A stretch of DNA of 64,000 nucleotides from Ypsolopha sequella (Eukaryota; Arthropoda; Insecta; Lepidoptera; Ypsolophidae). This document shows, piece by piece, positions 9,721-21,476 of this stretch. Made by a program: the position numbers and the translations under genes. A model generated the notes under the pieces. The model was not told where the DNA came from. It saw only the letters and a program-made list of their open reading frames with translations, and ran no database searches. The stretch is from contig OW203992.1 in NCBI GenBank assembly GCA_934047225.1, forward strand, positions 8,235,501 to 8,299,500. The letters are read 5' to 3'. The stretch's first letter is position 1; every line of letters starts with the position of its first letter.

Positions 9721-10544
9721 GTACTTATGAATAAGAAATCGATTTATCTATGAGGTACTTATTTCAGATTGTTAAAAGTGGAGGTGTCATGCGATAATAC
9801 AAGTTCGGTTTCTTTATAAGTCAATGTTTTTAGCCATATTGATAGAATAGAATATTTGGTATCAGCTTGGTTACTTGGTACTATGAGTATGATCAACCCA
9901 GCAATTTTGTCACGATTCCGTCATGAATCCACAGCCGAGCGAGCGACGCACCCGTCACTTCCGTTTCCGTCGGCGCAGGCGCAGCATCCGGGGCCCGGGC
10001 CACAATCAGCAACGAATGCTTCGCTAAACAGGCAAGTAGATTACCTACACGTAGTCAGAATACGATTGGAATGGAGAGGTGCTATTATTTCCTACGTTGG
10101 TTTCTTTGATATTTACTTTGACGATCAGTATTTATATAGGTTACCCGATCCTAGTTTGGCACAAACATATAATCTAAGAAAACTTTGGATCTACTAAGAA
10201 TGCATAGTTTTTCATTGCATTCCAATCAAGAATCTACCACAACCAAGGAATCCATGAAAGAAATATTTTACTGTAAGAAAATTAGACGTTTGTAAGTGGG
10301 TGTAATGAAAAGTAAGGGGGCTCTTGACTGAGCTGGATATATTTGGTTATAAAAGAAATATTATTACCAAAACAAAAACCCTAACAAGTATTCATGACAA
10401 CCGAGAACAAAATAGTAATAAAATACCGTTTAGCTTATTCGTAAAATTGTATTGAGTAACATGATTAAAAAATACCTGACTGTTTAGTTATTGTTAGTTA
10501 TTTGGATGACAATACTTAAACGAGTATTAGACTTTTTATATAAT
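9721..10544. other. Intergenic; small GC-rich patch
   Basis: 9945-10025 is GC-rich (CGAGCGAGCGACGC, GGGGCCCGGGCC) within AT-rich sequence. A 113-codon open frame spans it but has no recognisable domain and is probably chance. Confidence 0.35.
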
Positions 10545-10925
10545 TTATACTATTCAGTGCTAAACAAACAACTTGGTGTTTAAAATGCTAACCTAGGTTG
10601 GTAAGAAATAATACGCAAGTGACGTCAGAACATGCTTGTGCTTTGTTGAAATGTCACAAGCTAACCAGGCTGTTTACGCCACGTGAAACTGCTTTACTAA
10701 CTGAGTAGGTTGGCAACTACAACTGTCTACGATCCTACCTATACTACTAGCAGCCGAGTAGGTTGACTTGAAAACCGGTTTAAACTGCTAACTTCCAAGT
10801 ACACCAGTCCTACTAGCAGAATAGTTCTGCTACCCAAGCAAATTTATTCTGGTCACCAAGTTACTCTGCTGGCTCTCAAATGGAACAGCTGCAATAACCA
10901 ACCAAGCCAGTTGGTTACAAACAGT
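10545..10925. repeat. Unclassified motif-rich segment
   Basis: Iterations of CTACTAGCAG, GAGTAGGTTG and AACCAACCAAG-like words in both orientations, giving many short inverted matches. It looks like a degenerate repeat, but no unit length could be fixed. Confidence 0.35.
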
Positions 10926-11459
10926 CAACTAATATGGATGAAGGTGATATAGGCATATTCTATAGAAGTTTTATCATAATTCTGTACCAAAATGGCTCGG
11001 TTACCGCAACCATAATTAATAATAATTATAATGTAAGAATATTTTAGCTTTAATTTACCAAACGTCTTCACCATCATTTTTTTATTTACTGACAGTAACG
11101 AATATTGCAGGCTGAGGAATGGAGTATTTATGGTTAAGTTTAGCAAAAAAGTTAATTATTTATACCGAGACATTTTCTGAGTGTACTCCTGAACCGTATG
11201 CAACTGGTAGGTTTTCCATACGAGAATTTACGTTTTATAATTATGTAACCGTGATTCCGTCTATAGTACAAATACTTGCTTTAAAAAAACAATGCCACAT
11301 GAGTTCACATGACACCACAACCTGTTAATTGTGTTTTCCATGCAGGCAAAATAATTAATGTATATACATTTTAACTTCTTATTAATTATATCAGAAATAT
11401 CATATCATAATATCATAATTTATTTTATTTTTTGTTTAATTAAAATATTAAGTATATAA
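10926..11459. other. Intergenic; nothing recognised
   Basis: AT-rich; short open frames without domains. Confidence 0.35.
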
Positions 11460-11590
11460 AAATTATTTTCGAAATATATTTCGGCCCACTTTGGGGCCGG
11501 CGTCAGTCGAATTAAAAACGGTAAATGACATAAAATATATACAACCTAATAACTAATGATTTTAAATGAATGACATTTGAGTATGAATAA
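11460..11590 (+). repeat. Repeat with hairpin plus GGCGTCAGTC motif (family D3)
   Basis: CGAAATATATTTCG is followed by GGCCC/GGGCC hairpin bases (11483-11498), GGCGTCAGTC (11499-11508) and TGACATAAAATATA. The order matches 29280-29340, and the hairpin motif matches the loop of the 4601-4739 foldback. Confidence 0.5.
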
Positions 11591-12220
11591 AAAATATATA
11601 TACAACCTTATGACATGAATGAGCTTAACCTACTTTGACAGAAAAAATAAAAATAAAAATATGAAAAAATGTAGAGGCCACCCTGCGGGTACTTTATGCG
11701 CTACCCTAAAGTTTATTTACAATATTGGGCGCACTCAAACCCGCAAGATGGCATTGCTGCCCAGGTTTAATTAAACAAAAAATAAAATAAAATAAGTGCT
11801 CTATGTAGCAATATATATATATTTATTTATTATATCATAAGTTCCACAACTACTCTGCTGCTACTTCATAATGCACGTCAAACTCTGCGACACAGTAATG
11901 GCTGCATTTCCGACAGATGACTGTGATGACGTCACACTGCAATGCTCTCCGTCCGTCTGTCTGTCTGCTGCATCTTGAAATGAGTGATACACGCGAAGAC
12001 GAGAATATTGTTTATGAATATTGTGTAAAACAAGGACCTAGATTATAAGGTAACGAGCATTTTAATAGTTCTGTGAGCATTACAGAACTGCATTCAAAAG
12101 TTGTTTTTTTCGCTTTTGAAGTAGAGTGTGTCGTAATTCCACTTTTTTGAATTTCATATTGTAATTCCCATAGCTTAATTTCTAAAAGATTTCTTTTTAA
12201 TTTTTTTTCTGAGTAGGTAT
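11591..12220. other. Intergenic with A-rich simple sequence and a LINE-tail-like patch
   Basis: 11640-11790 has AATAAAAAT runs around a GC-richer patch (GGGTACTTTATGCGCTACCC) that looks like a LINE 3' UTR fragment; 11810-11835 is (AT)n. No gene. Confidence 0.35.
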
Positions 12221-12640
12221 GTGCGCCATTTTAGGACATAATTTTCATTATTTTGGTATATAAATTAACCATAATTTTTTATGATTTTTTAAAGAGTTGT
12301 CCGATATGACGTCACTTGAGAATTTTAGACATATCGATTGCGATGTGTGATTGTTTATAAAAAAATGTGGTCTGTCTCTGTCTGTCTACTTATCTGTCAT
12401 CTATCTGTCAAATCAGTCAGAAGCAAATTATTATAAATTTATCTTGATAGCATTTCTAAAAAGCCATTTCTCAAGTGACGTACACACGAAGGCAAATGGA
12501 AGTTGGAGCTTTTTCGTACAAATATTCATCATGATGAGGTTTTTTTAGACCACAAGTTTGGAAATACGGGTTATTAAACCTAAATCTCGAATCACTTTTC
12601 GAATTAACACACCTTAACATAATTTAATCTAAGCGAATTA
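12221..12640 (+). repeat. Dispersed repeat D1, copy 2 (uninterrupted)
   Basis: Same start (GCGCCATTTTAGGACATA) and same landmarks as copy 1 at 6.5 kb: the GTCTGTCT tract, GTGACGT..ACACGAAGGCAAA and GAGGTTTTTTTAGACCACAAG. It has about 40 extra bp near 12310-12350. Confidence 0.7.
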
Positions 12641-14689
12641 CTTTGAAGGGATCGATAAAAAGCTCAAACAGAAAATATAAAATATTGGACTACATCTTCT
12701 GGGATCATTTCATTCAAAGTTTCACAAAATGTACGGAAGAAAAAAGTTTTTCGTCTGTAATATTTTTTGTTTTTATTTTGGTTTTCTTGCAGGTTCATAT
12801 TCATATTCACATTCATTGCAAAAAAAAAATAGATAAATCTTACTGTCCTCAAAAGTTCAACATCTTAATAAAAGCGATTTTAATTAAAGCTTCCAGCACA
12901 ATCTCCAGAAACACCCAAGTTAAAAGCTCACGCATACTAACCACCTGTTAGCATAGAGCTTAGCAAGCCAAAGTATAGTATAGCAAGTGATAATGTATGT
13001 AGATAGTAATTAATAGTCCGAGATCGCGGGATAGCGAGGACGCGGTGCGCGATATCCGGTAGCCTCTAGTAATGCTATACTGATGGGGAAACTGGGGATA
13101 AATGGATAGTACACAGTTAATTAAAACCAAAAATATTGCGGTTTTAATAATAAACCAACAATTTCATCAATTATGTAAAAAAAAATATTACTGCCGACTT
13201 TTATTTCCTCTAAAACATAAGGTGTCGGGCAAAGGTAAATAAAACTAAAAATATTGTGTTAAGTTTTAGCGGTCCTTTTGTTTCACGGAATAAAGAGCCT
13301 GGATTCAGTGAAGTGGGAAGTGAGCTAATGATTTAATTTTTAACATTATATTGGTCTTGTATTCTTTGAAACTTTTTTGTTCTGGAAATTTTAGATGTGA
13401 TCACTTTTATTTAAACGTATCATCAAAACACTGAAAATTTGAGCTGTAAAGTAGGCCTTGTACCCATAATTATACAGTTTTCATTAATATTAGATGTACT
13501 GACCTGATTTTGATATCCCTTCGGTTCCCTAAGGAAGGTAGCTGTGATAAAATCAAAATGGGTATATGGTTTTGTTTGCACCATATCCATAATCCAATCT
13601 GTAAACTGATTTAATGTCTGGGTAATTACAAAATACAAGTGATAATAAGGTTTTGTTGAATAACTTTTGAGTGAATTTTGAATTTAAGTGTTCTGTTTCG
13701 ATGTATTAGAAAAAGGTGGGTTTTTCACAATCCAGCTGCGAAACCACCCTTAAGGCCTTGTAAGCCCCTTACTCTCTCCGTCTCGCTCCAATAAATGCAA
13801 TTTTTATTTATCTAGTTTGACACGTCTAAATAAAATCCTGATCCTTTAAAAAATACAGTAGATAGTTAAGAATGCTTACTTAAGTCTTACCGGAGTAGAG
13901 CTGAAAAAAATGTCTAGTAAATATGCAAAAAAATTGCTAATTTATAACTATAAATCAGTTTTTTATATTTGAAGATTAGTTACTGCTATAAAATAATAAA
14001 AAGGAAACCTACAAAATAAATATATTACGGGGCCAGTGACCTTATAAGTTGTCCCATGTACGAAGTCCAACCTAGTCAGAGCAAGACATAATTAGGGGTT
14101 GACCAGGCCTTAATAAGTATTACTTAAATTAATTATCATTAAATATCAACCAGCTATTACTCCCAAACACCATCGCGAAGATTTCAGCTAAGTTCGAGGC
14201 CTATGTAGGCTAATGATGATACCTACTCACTGATTTCTTATATACGTACAAACTAGTTCTGTAGTACAAACTATGGTAAACTTTGAACCTACAAAACGAA
14301 ATGAGTCGTGTTGGTGTAGCCTCCCCGGTCGCGCTCAGCAGCGCGTGCAACCTCCGCGCAGGATGCTCGTCTCCTCTCGCAGGATGCGGCGCGCGCGCAG
14401 TCGAGCCTTGACGCGCGCGCGCCATCATACCCGTGCCACGTACATCGCACCCGGGTGGATTACTTGACCACTCGATCACTTGATACTTCACTATTCGATG
14501 TACTACGATCTGTTTGCTTTCTGCTAAACAAATTTTTCAATCCTGGAATATAATGGCTTTGAGGTCGATTCGAGACTGTGGCAGCAGCTAAAAAGGCAGT
14601 TCATGTATTTGAATATTGTATTACGTCACTTTATAACGAGATATTTTTATTTGCACATCAAAAACAGTTTTTTGCACACTAAATTTGCC
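12641..14689. other. Intergenic; one GC-rich patch, possible LINE tail
   Basis: No gene supported. 13715-13845 ends in CTCCAATAAATGCAATTTTT and may be a LINE 3' end. 14320-14460 is GC-rich with GCGCGC runs; open frames on both strands there reflect composition. Confidence 0.35.
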
Positions 14690-14795
14690 ATCAGGAATCC
14701 TTCAGCACAGAAGAGAGCCAGCAGGTTAGGTTAGAAGGTTAACCTTCGTGGTTACTTTTTTATGGCAACCCGGAAATCCTATAAAAGCACAGTAT
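14690..14795 (+). repeat. Dispersed repeat matching the core of the 28.4-28.8 kb element
   Basis: CAGAAGAGAGCCAGCAGGTT...TTAGAAGGTTA and CCTTCGTGGTTA...ATGGCAACCC match 28570-28695. The 28-kb copy has an extra hairpin of about 45 bp between the two halves. Confidence 0.65.
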
Positions 14796-14961
14796 ATTTT
14801 AGTGTGCAAGTCAGTACTGTAGTACTGTAGTAGCATTTTGAATATTTTCTGCTTTGCGTTTAAATACATGCCCTTTATAATACATATAGTAGTTTTAAAT
14901 TTAGTTTGATTAAAATATCTAACAGTTTCCTTAAGCAGTATTCCAAATTAAAATCAACTTT

Positions 14962-15290
14962 TTAAGGCAGCAGAGGCCTCCAAGAGGCGCACATATGCAG
15001 CCTTAGGAGATGGCTACAGATTTGTGCCTTTTGGGGTAGAAACCCTTGGGCCATGGCGGGGGGGGTTAGAAGCGCGACGACTTTTCCAAGAAATATCCAC
15101 GCGCCTGGTTGACTCTTCTGGTGATAGGTGGGCTGGGGCCTACCTCGGACAGCGGATTAGCCTCGCAATCCAACGGGGTAACACCACCAGCCTGCTGGGG
15201 ACCCTCCCCTGCGGCAGCGATCTAAATAATATTTTTTATTTTTTTTTTTTTTATTTTATTTGTAGTTAGTGTTTATTTTAAGTACTATTT
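14962..15290 (+). pseudogene. LINE ORF C-terminal fragment, 5'-truncated
   Basis: The frame from 14967 reads AAEASKRRTYAALGDGYRFV, then PFGVETLGPW...RLF.EIS.RLV...GDRWAGAYLGQRISLAIQRGN...LLGTLP, ending in an AT-rich tail with a long T run. As I recall, this block ends the ORF of several insect non-LTR retrotransposons. An in-frame stop at 14949-14951 and the lack of a reverse transcriptase upstream mark it as a truncated relic. Confidence 0.65.
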
Positions 15291-17319
15291 ATAAATTAGT
15301 GTTATTTAGTTATTTAAGTGCCTATCAATACTTTTTAAACAGGTATATGATATGTGTGAATTAGTAAATTGTAATATCCGATAGATTAATTTAATTCTTT
15401 TTAAGGTTTCATACTTAAAAACGATAAAATCAAACCTTTATATTTTCTTTGTGTCTATCTACCCATCTCTCTAATTATTTTGATTACTAAAGTTATCAAC
15501 TTGAAAAAAATTGTCACAAAGCTCACACCACCAGGAAAGATTCCAAAGTAACTTTTCCTATATTTTAAGAGGGTTCTTAATGTGAAGACGATTTAAAAAA
15601 CACATGACCCAAAAGCTGTTTGTGGGTCAAAATATCACACAAGAAAACCTTCCTTTGTCTTAAGATCCATAACAAGAGAACGAACGCGTTGATGTCTTTT
15701 CCAAGGTACTTCAACTATTCAAACGAATTGAATAAGTAGAACCCATCTTGAATACAATCTAAGCAGACATGATAAATTCAAATCCTATATCAATAAACTT
15801 TAATGTACACAGTAGATCAAATAATCATAAATAGGAATTTTATGTTAATGTATTAAGGCACGAATCAACACCACTTCTATCTAAGATGAAAAGATAGAAT
15901 CGATTAGCTCTCGCGACGTGATCCACGGTAGCAGAAGCCTCGAATTTACACAATAATGTGTTAAATTCGATAGATATGCAAAATTTTATTATACTCGTTT
16001 CACTACACAAATATGTCATCGCTTAATATTAGGCCAATGAACTCCCTACACATCTGTTATTTTGTACAGTCATCGGTAAAAGTGATTTCCCATAAACTTT
16101 TAGCCGCTTTCAACATAAATGTCAATCATACGCAAGATAATAATCTTTTAATTAATTGTTCAGCTTGATTAAGTGTCTTTGTATTATTTGCTAATCGCTA
16201 AAGAACCTTAACCTAAATGCGTGGTATGTAAGACGTGTTATATCCATATAAGTGTTTTATGAAATGTTTACATTAAGATAAATATAAAATAATTTGGATC
16301 TTCAAATTCAATTAAGCTGCATTAAGAAAATAATGTAACTGCCAGCTGTCATCATCATTGATACATACCCTCTTTTCGTATGTATCAATGATGGCAAGTC
16401 AATGGCCGCTAGAACACAGTAATTTAAATAAATGACCCTAAACAAAATTGCATTCGAATTTTAAACAATCAATTTCCAAGAGGTCAATGACATTATTAGC
16501 GAAACATTTACGTCCGTAGCTGTACACAAAACACTCTTTTCAACTTTGGTATTGTAAAAAGTATATTGTATTGGATCGGTGTAAAGTGTTTGAGATAAAC
16601 TAAACACAATGTTTAGTCATAGTGCGCCGGTATTGTATAGCTCTATTATGATTGCTCTCTGATTATCATAAGACGCGGTGATATTGGTACTGAAAGAGGT
16701 GGTATTATACTCTTTGTTGGTTAATTAAGATGTCGTTTGAAGTCTTTCATTGGCATTCTCTGGGTCACTGGGCTAGTAGGCGTGGACGTTTGGGTGTCAC
16801 CTTTTGTTATTTTTCTCTCTTTGTAAGTTTTGCGAATAATTGTTCTTTCTGCTACTGTTCGGAGAGAAACTGGGATATTTGGGGTGATTGTAGGTAAATT
16901 AAAAAGGTTTTTTGACTTTTAATTATAAAATAGGACTACTTCTGGGGGTGTAGCACAGACCGTCGATACATTGTTTTCGCATCATACTTACTCTCTCGCA
17001 CATTGACAAACGCAGTTGCGTGAGACGCAAGTAGGATAGATGGACGCTATAGCTGTGGCGCGTGCTAGCTATACTGAACTCCTGTGAAGTAAGGTATGTA
17101 CTCTTCGAAATGAATTTTATCTTTAACAAAAACAAAGGGCTAAACCTATATAAAGACCACGTGTATGAATATTTTACAACGCGTATCTCAAAAACGGACC
17201 AAATAATAAACGAATTTTAAGAGACCGTATTACTTCTGCCCTGTATAATTTTATACGCATTTTAAAATATCTTTTCACAATGAAAGCTCGAAACGTGGGA
17301 TTTATGGTGGTGAAACCCG
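15291..17319. other. Intergenic; one short hairpin
   Basis: A hairpin at 16352-16394 (CATCATTGATACATA mirrored by TATGTATCAATGATG). Otherwise nothing recognised. Confidence 0.35.
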
Positions 17320-17344
17320 TTCGAAGGGTGGTCCACCCTTCGAA
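17320..17344. repeat. Perfect 25-bp palindrome
   Basis: TTCGAAGGGTGG, a central T, then the exact complement. No matching element around it was identified. Confidence 0.7.
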
Positions 17345-17535
17345 AGAAACCCCTCCTGTTGCTGATTTCTTATTTTTTTTAGCCCCAGCTGTTGTATGAC
17401 ATGTTATAAATAAAATCAAGTCGTGATCCGGATGAGGATTGGCGTGCGAAGGTATTCAGTGTTTCGATACGGGACCTCCTTGCTGTTTTCGTATAATTAT
17501 TATTATAGATTCCTTAAAAACCGTTTGTTGATGCT

Positions 17536-17600
17536 TTAGGATTCCGTACCCAAAGGGTAAAAAGGGAACCTTAAAGGTGAGACTTCGTTGTCTGTATTTA
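17536..17600 (-). repeat. End of widespread moth repeat D4
   Basis: TTAGGATTCCGTACCCAAAG followed by GGTAAAAAGGGAACC is the reverse complement of the right end of the 38651-39120 element (GGTCCCGTTTTGGACC.TTTGGGT). Confidence 0.55.
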
Positions 17601-19135
17601 CAATATGTCAAGCACGCTTCGTTACTTTTGCACCGTTTATGTTAAAGACTTGAAGTGGGAAAAATAGTATTAATTTTTCCACAGCTATGGTATGATACAA
17701 CAGAAATCTAAAAATTACTTAAAATTAAAAATGTGCATGCATTATTTTATACACATATCTATTTGTTAACTTAATAAATCTGCCTTACAACAACAAAAAA
17801 AGTTTATTAGAACTGACGGTCCGAAATTTCCGAAAGACAATTTTACAAGTTACTACAAAAATAAGCGGTTGCAATTTTTTTTTTTATTTAAGCAGTGAAC
17901 GTTTCATTCGCTGGATTTAAGTACTATAAAGAAACGGGAAATTTTGTTCAAAACTTTAATTTAGATCTACGCTATACTTATTGTAAGGAAATGTCAGCTG
18001 GATGTAAAATCTGATAGTTTATAAAATTCACTAGGTTAGGTTACTTTATAATAGTGAAATTGTACAAACAATTGGATTTTACAATCTTGAGATTTTATAC
18101 GTTTGCTATTGTATGAAACCCTGGCACGTGAGTTCCACTCATACTTGCCGGTTTTATGTTATGATTGATGAGGCTATTGATTGTATTATGTTACTGTGAT
18201 ATCATAAATAGGTAAGTTTCATTAATATAAAAGACTATATTGTACAGTCGCTTGCAGTTCTCTCTATTTGTAAACAATTTAAGTGGTTATTATGAAGCAG
18301 CAATACGAACTGCCAGTAGGTAGCCTGTCATTCCAGCGTTCGTACAAAATACATTTCAGGTCTTTAGCTACGTCAATATATACCTACTTTTTATCGTCAC
18401 TTGAATTTTTTGATTGCTTGGGTTTAAAACGTAAAACCGAGTACTAAACCAAGTGGTTATAACCGCATTATGCTCAACAGTGCATTTATACGTACAAAAG
18501 CACAATATTAATCTCGTACAGAAAAAAATCTTCTCAAATCAAGTCCGGTATTCGCAACCTTCCACCTTACTGCGCAAGCGCATAACATGACACCCGGTAT
18601 ACCGTGGGAACGGCCCCTGTCCCCGCACCCCTTTCCTTCTCCTCGGAACTACCCCTTGATCAGCCCTTACCATTTACTTGTGTACCTTTAATTAATGTAT
18701 TTGAGTTTGTGTCACGGAATTTTGGAACCATTGCTTCTTGTCAAAGGATGTATTTCCTGGTCAAATAATAAATTTGATACCCCGTATTTTTATAATGACC
18801 AGTAGCCACTTTAATACATGAATATAATTTATGAGGGCATAAGAAATATAAGAAAACCCATTGATTACAGTCAGCCCCTCAGCCTGTCTCAAGGAGCCAC
18901 AACTTACTTACTTACTTATAACAATACTTATTTCGTTTTAATTTACCCCGTTATCTCGTCAATTGAAGTGTGAAATTAAAAGTTCGCACCTAAACTTACA
19001 TAAACAGAGCATTCGTTGCATCAACACCTCTGAGACAAACATTACAAAACATAGGCTGCAGAAATCCAATAACTATTTTATTCGTTTTTTTTTTCATTAC
19101 TTATTTGAGCAATAAAATCAACTTGAGAGGCCTGC
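17601..19135. other. Intergenic; nothing recognised
   Basis: AT-rich. A moderately GC-rich patch at 18545-18670 has no coding signal. Confidence 0.35.
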
Positions 19136-19438
19136 GGAGCAATCCTAGTTCATACAAACGAAATACCAGAACTATTTGCAAATCACAGATATTTTTAGGA
19201 TGGAGTGTATTTATTCCGATTGGATTACGGAATATCTAGGTTCTCAAATATGTATTTTTAAAGGACACTGATTTAAAGACGACATTATAAGCAATTTTAA
19301 ATTTCCATTCTCATATTTCATGTATATGCTATACGCTATAATGCAATCGGAATAAATACACATTACCTTAAGAACATAGGTACCTATATGATTTACAAAT
19401 GGTTTTGGTATTTTGTTTGTATGAACTAGGATTGCTCC
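19136..19438. mobile_element. TIR MITE, 303 bp
   Basis: GGAGCAATCCTAGTTCATAC starts the element and its exact complement ends it; similarity continues for about 50 bp. A second inner pair (TGTATTTATTCCGATTG with CAATCGGAATAAATACA) lies inside. No target duplication is evident. Confidence 0.8.
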
Positions 19439-19489
19439 AATGTTTACTTACATTCTAGATGCGTAAATGATAAAGTTGCTTTTGTAGTA

Positions 19490-19640
19490 TACATACATAC
19501 ATACATATAGGTAGAGACTACAGATTTCCGTCTGCTACGATCCCGGCACCCCGTTTTCGCCTCTTCCACATATCAATCTAGTCATACAAGCACTTCTATG
19601 CCGGGTACTTTTGACAGCGGGCCCTTCTTGAATATGTCGC
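19490..19640 (-). mobile_element. RTE-like LINE 3' tail R1, copy 1
   Basis: A (CATA)n tail, then TAGAGACTACAGATTTCCGT, TGCTACGATCC and TTTTCGCCTCTTCCACAT. The motif is shared with 28797-28935 (same orientation) and 44935-45020 and 57343-57440 (opposite). Confidence 0.65.
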
Positions 19641-19929
19641 CAATTTGGTCAGCATACAACCTAGGATGAAATCAGGGGAGGCTATAATCAGTGTGTTTAT
19701 CAAAGACTTCCATAAAACCTCTGAAAGAGAGTAATGGACGAATTACTGATACTACGCAACTGTCTCCAACAACTCAACAACATGTTAATCAATATAATTA
19801 AACGTGTTTTTGTATTTTGATAATTTTATGAAGTTTGTAATAATCTGTGTCAACAAAGAATTTATTATTATTACTTCGAGAATTTTTGATCTCGTCTCTC
19901 CCTCTCGGCCAAAATAATTTAAAGAGAGA

Positions 19930-20345
19930 GAGACGGTACATCCCTCGGCAGAAGCATAGTCGACCGAGCGAGCGAGCGATGCGAGCAGTATCGAGCAGAA
20001 CCGCCTTCTGCATCCACGCTGGAAGCGAACTGCCACGGAATCCCAACCGTCTCAGGTTGGTTTTGAGGCTGGTTGGTATTAACCTGTTCGCGGATAAAAC
20101 AACTGCGATTATTTCGGTGGATGCCACGCCCTACATGTCGGTAACCTCGTGAGCCAGTTCGAGATACTTCCTCCTCTTCTCGGTTTTGGCTTTCACGAGG
20201 TTCTCATCGTGTGGGATTGTGATATCCACCAAAGACACCCGAGACTGCGCCCGGTCCATCAACACGATGTCAGGTTTATTCGTGAGAATAGTCCTATCCG
20301 TGATGATGACAGACCGATCCCAGTAGAGCTTGGCGCGGTCGTTTT
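19930..20345 (-). pseudogene. LINE ORF C-terminal fragment with internal stop
   Basis: Read on the minus strand: AKLYWDRSVITDRTILTNKP, then DIVLMDRAQSRVSLVDITIP, HDENLVKAKTEKRRKYLELA, then HEVTDM-stop-GVASTEIIAVVLSANRLI. As I recall, this order (WDR..., NKPDI, VDITIPHD, LSANGL) is the C-terminal region of a common insect LINE ORF. The stop at 20131-20133 replaces a usually conserved Trp. It is 5'-truncated and dead. Confidence 0.7.
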
Positions 20346-20557
20346 TGTTATTGGTTAATGGTTGTTATTATTATTATACTCTCTCGGTATTGGTTCCCAT
20401 GACATCATCTTGGCGCACGACGAGTCGCTTGGCGGCACGGTTTTGTCATAAGCGTGGTGACAAGCCATGGCCAAAGCCTTCCAGCAATTTAATACGTTTA
20501 ATAAACAAAAGCTTAACAAATTAAACAAAAAACAAAATACCTTAACATTGACTGAAC

Positions 20558-20670
20558 AACCGGCCGAGTTAACTTGGCACCTGGGGAGCGAGAGATAAAT
20601 ATACCCTGTAGTATGAGCGATCGCAGCAAGGGCAAGGAAAGCGGGGTGCCAAGTTAACTCGGCCGAGTTG
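20558..20670. mobile_element. Short TIR MITE D5, copy 1
   Basis: GGCCGAGTTAACTTGGCACC at the left is exactly complemented at the right. The core contains GGGAGCGAGAGATAAATATA and TATGAGCGATCG. Copy 2 is at 37121-37221. Confidence 0.8.
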
Positions 20671-21324
20671 TACTTTGTTTGCCATTATGTACATCAAATA
20701 AATCCTGCTACAACACAGTACAATAACGTAACTTGAATAAAATATACCTCCCAAGGTCTGGCCCATAAACGGTCACTAACTGTCTCACCCTAACCCTTCA
20801 CAAAACACGATCAGCCGCTTCCTCAGCAATTATTGTAATTTAATAACCTTGTCCGAAAAGGCTGGTTCCTACTCAATTCACTCGCGAAAACAGTACAATA
20901 GGTCACTTGTCAACCACTCTTCTTTGTCAGCAAATGAATAGCGTATGCAAATTCCTTTTATCACTACGTTATATAGAAAATATTTTGAATCGTAAATCTT
21001 GGGCCCTTTATAAAAGAAACATAACCAAGCAATTTTAGTCTCAATTTCTTTAGCCTCAAAAATTGCTTTAGTAACCTGTAAAAATAGATAAATATCATTG
21101 CACGTGGTGTTAATGTATGAAGGCGATCTGGAGATAGTGTCGGGTCTCTAATAGCTTGTCGTGGCATGTTTAACTTGCTTATCGCTGTACAGGTTGTAGA
21201 TTTTCATGATAAAACACCCTAGCAAGTAGACACACGTCCTTCATGTGTAACCTTTTGTTGGGAAAATGTTAGAAATTAGACTGAATCAAATTGTTAAAGG
21301 CTCACATTGTAACCTCTTGGCCCG
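20671..21324. other. Intergenic; nothing recognised
   Basis: No domain-bearing frame or repeat seen. Confidence 0.35.
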
Positions 21325-21476
21325 GTAGCATAGTGTTTAATCGCGCGCGACGCGGCTTAGTTGAATCACAGCTGCGAGGAGCGTGACATACTGTTTAATC
21401 GCAAAAACATCGTGTCACTCTCCTCGCACTTGTGATTCAACTAAGTGGCGTCGCGCGCGATTAAACACTGTGCTAC
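21325..21476. mobile_element. GC-rich foldback MITE, 152 bp
   Basis: Arms of about 64 bp pair almost perfectly. The left includes GTTTAATCGCGCGCGACGC and TTAGTTGAATCACAG, mirrored at the right. The loop repeats GTTTAATCGC. No clear target duplication. Confidence 0.85.

Noticed and set aside
9856..10197. 113-codon frame across a GC-rich patch
   Set aside because: Composition changes abruptly within it and no domain is visible.
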